Below are positions 63,101 to 64,000 of a stretch of DNA of 64,000 bases, piece by piece. The translations under genes were made by a program, and so were the position numbers. Position 1 is the stretch's first letter. Each line of letters begins with the position of its first letter. This stretch comes from Pseudomonas sp. SCA2728.1_7 (lineage in GTDB: Bacteria; Pseudomonadota; Gammaproteobacteria; Pseudomonadales; Pseudomonadaceae), in the NCBI RefSeq assembly GCF_018138145.1, contig NZ_CP073104.1, forward strand, positions 5,523,001 through 5,587,000, in the 5' to 3' direction. Below the pieces are notes generated by a model that was not told where the DNA came from, ran no database searches, and was given only the letters and a program-made list of their open reading frames with translations.

Positions 63101-63811
63101 GCCTATGCCGAGGCAGCCGAATTGGCCTTGCTGAGCCAGTCCGAGGCGCGTACGCCGCTCGCTCAAGTGGCGGGGGATCTGCGGCAGCTTGTGACCATGA
63201 CTTGCGTTGTGGAACCCACCGAGGTTGTCGCCCGCTCCACCCAAACAGCCACTTACACGGTCACGCTCAAAGATCCCAACGGAGACCCATTGAGCGGTAT
63301 CCGGGTGCATTTTCGCGCCAGTCTGGGCGAAATCGAATCAGGCCACACCGATCCCAACGGAACCTTCAAGGCCATCTATAAACCCGGTGCCGCAATGGGC
63401 GTGGACACACCCTTTTTCTGGCTGGATCTGTTCGAGCCTGAGAACGCCCCGATCATCACCCTCATTTCCGACCATACCACCCTGGATTTCGTCGCGATGT
63501 TGAGCCCGCCGGTGCCTTCGGGGGTCGTGAAACGGGGCGATGAAGTCGAACTCTACGCAACGTTGATGGATGGTTTTGGAAACCTGGGAGTAGACGAGTT
63601 GGTGCGCTGGTTTGTCGAAAGTGGTGAGGACAGCGGAAACAAAGTGATCTTCCGGGGAGAACAGGGGAGTACCAATCTGGAAGGGCTCACGCGGGTGATG
63701 GTCTCCAGCGATACCGGCGGCAAATTCAAGTTGAGCGTGCTTTGCGAGCGTAGCGGCACGAAGGCGCACTTCGATGAGATTACGTTCGAGGGGGGTGGGC
63801 CACCAGCGTGA
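60116..63811 (+). CDS. Tc toxin subunit A, N-terminal half (TcaA-like) with Ig-like tail
   Basis: 1231 residues. N-terminal VRP1/TcA alpha-helical shell (about 20-200, MNRTDAQRFLRRANSMATYLSRQF; LESFLSPVAYLIFLLLWIRDRIE), then receptor-region/helical segments typical of TcaA (EPPVELEDLAAFYRDNYGSD; FDRINRMVRLCNWLELPSDQVDAVL). The last 190 residues are beta-rich with two Ig-like units (TATYTVTLKDPNGDPLSGIRVHFRASLGEIESGHTDPNGTFKAIYKPG; GDEVELYATLMDGFGNLGVDELVRWFV), resembling invasin Big domains. TcA makes the pentameric injection channel; here, as in TcaA/TcaB systems, it is split, and the second half starts 45 bases later. Confidence 0.88.
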   Translation: MADPRRPGLQLYDQLFTEEPNAQDASVQPLKTYLENGGSIFPLVERGVEYLINEYQMNRTDAQRFLRRANSMATYLSRQFIEQQLSGGNGDGVAKPASGLLSLVTGPRYELLFHTEFEKLALPDSLESFLSPVAYLIFLLLWIRDRIESVKLDPPGYPLNERRADLMDLSVDFSAVFRSVSSVDIIISVLECFITEHPIENQPQKTIEDAMIEARYPNSLPYFQAWASADGVAQINGLSLGDFAHTVHLNYPYFLRSGTWIDFAERALAHSTRFGPYQRELLTEPPVELEDLAAFYRDNYGSDIEQGPGPQNLDQVAYFGAHTRLGTLGIERLLSIRGFAPVRSANVVYPKDSPLTPSTPLTGAEEPVPSPESGRFGSVYINANAHPGVIINVADDSPASLHRLSVVYNNVEGLAVFDRINRMVRLCNWLELPSDQVDAVLVAAISAEVRGGADKEKWWISDNVIHALGLFQTLRERYNCTAADFAVLINELAIYGSGEALSQFDQVFNSQGSYREPLLLDDGEFPVTPAPGEVDLTISQLCNGLGIDTQTYQYLALQVAKAHSVGNKFKRCLPIISSFYRLVRLSRLLSLTPVEGVLMLLLVGGEDWLNELAGTPKIGSVDSETPDVLNIIDALQSCVQWCEHNNLLALWVLKHALPPQPAREASEQDQQLFDQVRNLLPTAQFSNASVLMAGLPPAGAASWLDFLVKSVAELKPVIDTDGLVLAPIGTPEEYLIDAQKRVEWAVDQALGTLEPGVRMSLASTLLKVLLDARDAQVSLVKETLAAYAEIASDQAIAVLNWADKTVYQFLRQVKSRIDSSTEPSRRNPDADELLTLLADVRRRAEVVSTLGLSATLLEDYLDYGYDAWMGQARKDLTVSTLYHLTTLNRAFGLSTQPAQKLLDYLREVNALEATLGEHAKQLLHQVSTIRLAEFFDWSVQEVRECINRMDPQRPILRNLSQLALFIRVREMSTKTGMDALTIFLMGHLPEVVDKQAYAEAAELALLSQSEARTPLAQVAGDLRQLVTMTCVVEPTEVVARSTQTATYTVTLKDPNGDPLSGIRVHFRASLGEIESGHTDPNGTFKAIYKPGAAMGVDTPFFWLDLFEPENAPIITLISDHTTLDFVAMLSPPVPSGVVKRGDEVELYATLMDGFGNLGVDELVRWFVESGEDSGNKVIFRGEQGSTNLEGLTRVMVSSDTGGKFKLSVLCERSGTKAHFDEITFEGGGPPA

Positions 63812-63856
63812 GATGTCCCCAGTCCAGCATTTATTCCCCATCCAGGAGCAAGGGTC

Positions 63857-64000
63857 ATGGCACTGAAACACATTGGCGATCTGCAGGAAAAACGGCGTTC
63901 CGCTTTGCTTGATTACTGCATCGGCCATGCGAGCCGGGCGAAATACCCTTTTGTGGAAACCTTGGCAGATTTGTTCGAACTGCTGCGCATGGATCCGCTG
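63857..64000 (+). CDS. Tc toxin subunit A, C-terminal half (TcaB-like), truncated by window end
   Basis: The first 48 codons are visible, from ATG 63857 (GGAGCAAGG upstream): MALKHIGDLQEKRRSALLDY... The KRRSALLDYCIGH segment matches the QRRDALLDYYL-type start of the pore-forming half of TcA/TcaB proteins. Continues off the window. It should supply the channel and the TcB-binding end of TcA. Call rests on one short segment plus the position after TcaA. Confidence 0.7.
   Translation, partial: MALKHIGDLQEKRRSALLDYCIGHASRAKYPFVETLADLFELLRMDPL

Overview
The window is a GC-rich segment of a Pseudomonas chromosome, most likely from the P. fluorescens group. The evidence is the near-complete runs of Pseudomonas core genes in an order I recall from P. 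aeruginosa (mexVW - DUF1513 - imelysin - di-haem protein - icmP - bifA - sodB - ACT protein/argO - argP, and fumarase - GGDEF - ferredoxin reductase - enoyl-CoA hydratase - pyk). At least ten REP-type inverted repeats (GTAGGAG...CTGCTCGCGA) of the fluorescens-group style also lie between genes. No tRNA, rRNA, CRISPR or prophage was seen.

Layout. 1-3 kb: a MexVW-like RND pump, with the pump gene cut by the window edge. 3-8.5 kb: an iron-linked periplasmic cassette (DUF1513, divergent imelysin lipoprotein, di-haem oxidoreductase, then IcmP imelysin under a Fur-like dyad). 8.6-16.8 kb: bifA, sodB, an ACT-argO operon divergent from argP, an epimerase, a coiled-coil membrane protein and a twin-Cache secreted protein. 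16.9-20.8 kb: a DHA2 exporter, pobA and pobR (4-hydroxybenzoate). 20.9-33.2 kb: accessory metabolism and regulators, including an AruI-like decarboxylase/aldehyde dehydrogenase pair, and two large extragenic tandem-repeat arrays. 33.3-38.1 kb: a KgtP-like transporter with a clear sigma54 promoter, next to a DctBD/MifSR-type two-component system whose regulator is a sigma54 activator.

38.2-48.2 kb is a Tc (ABC) insecticidal-toxin operon read leftwards: one TcB subunit followed by two TcC (RHS) subunits, each with a different unrecognised C-terminal effector domain, all joined by 4-base ATGA overlaps. 48.4-56.5 kb is a block of core genes (fumarase, GGDEF, ferredoxin reductase, enoyl-CoA hydratase, pyruvate kinase, lipoprotein, PilZ). 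56.9-64 kb resumes the Tc system on the other strand: a 1043-residue protein of about ten Ig-like repeats, a TcA N-terminal half (TcaA-like) ending in Ig-like domains, and the start of a second TcA half (TcaB-like) cut by the window edge.

The most notable new observation is a palindrome, CTGTCA-N4-TGACAG (one copy has one mismatch), found 57-103 bases upstream of the TcB operon, the Ig-repeat gene and the TcA genes, and not seen elsewhere in the window. It suggests that the toxin parts, although separated by about 8.6 kb of core genes and on opposite strands, form one regulon, and that the uncharacterised Ig-repeat protein belongs to it.
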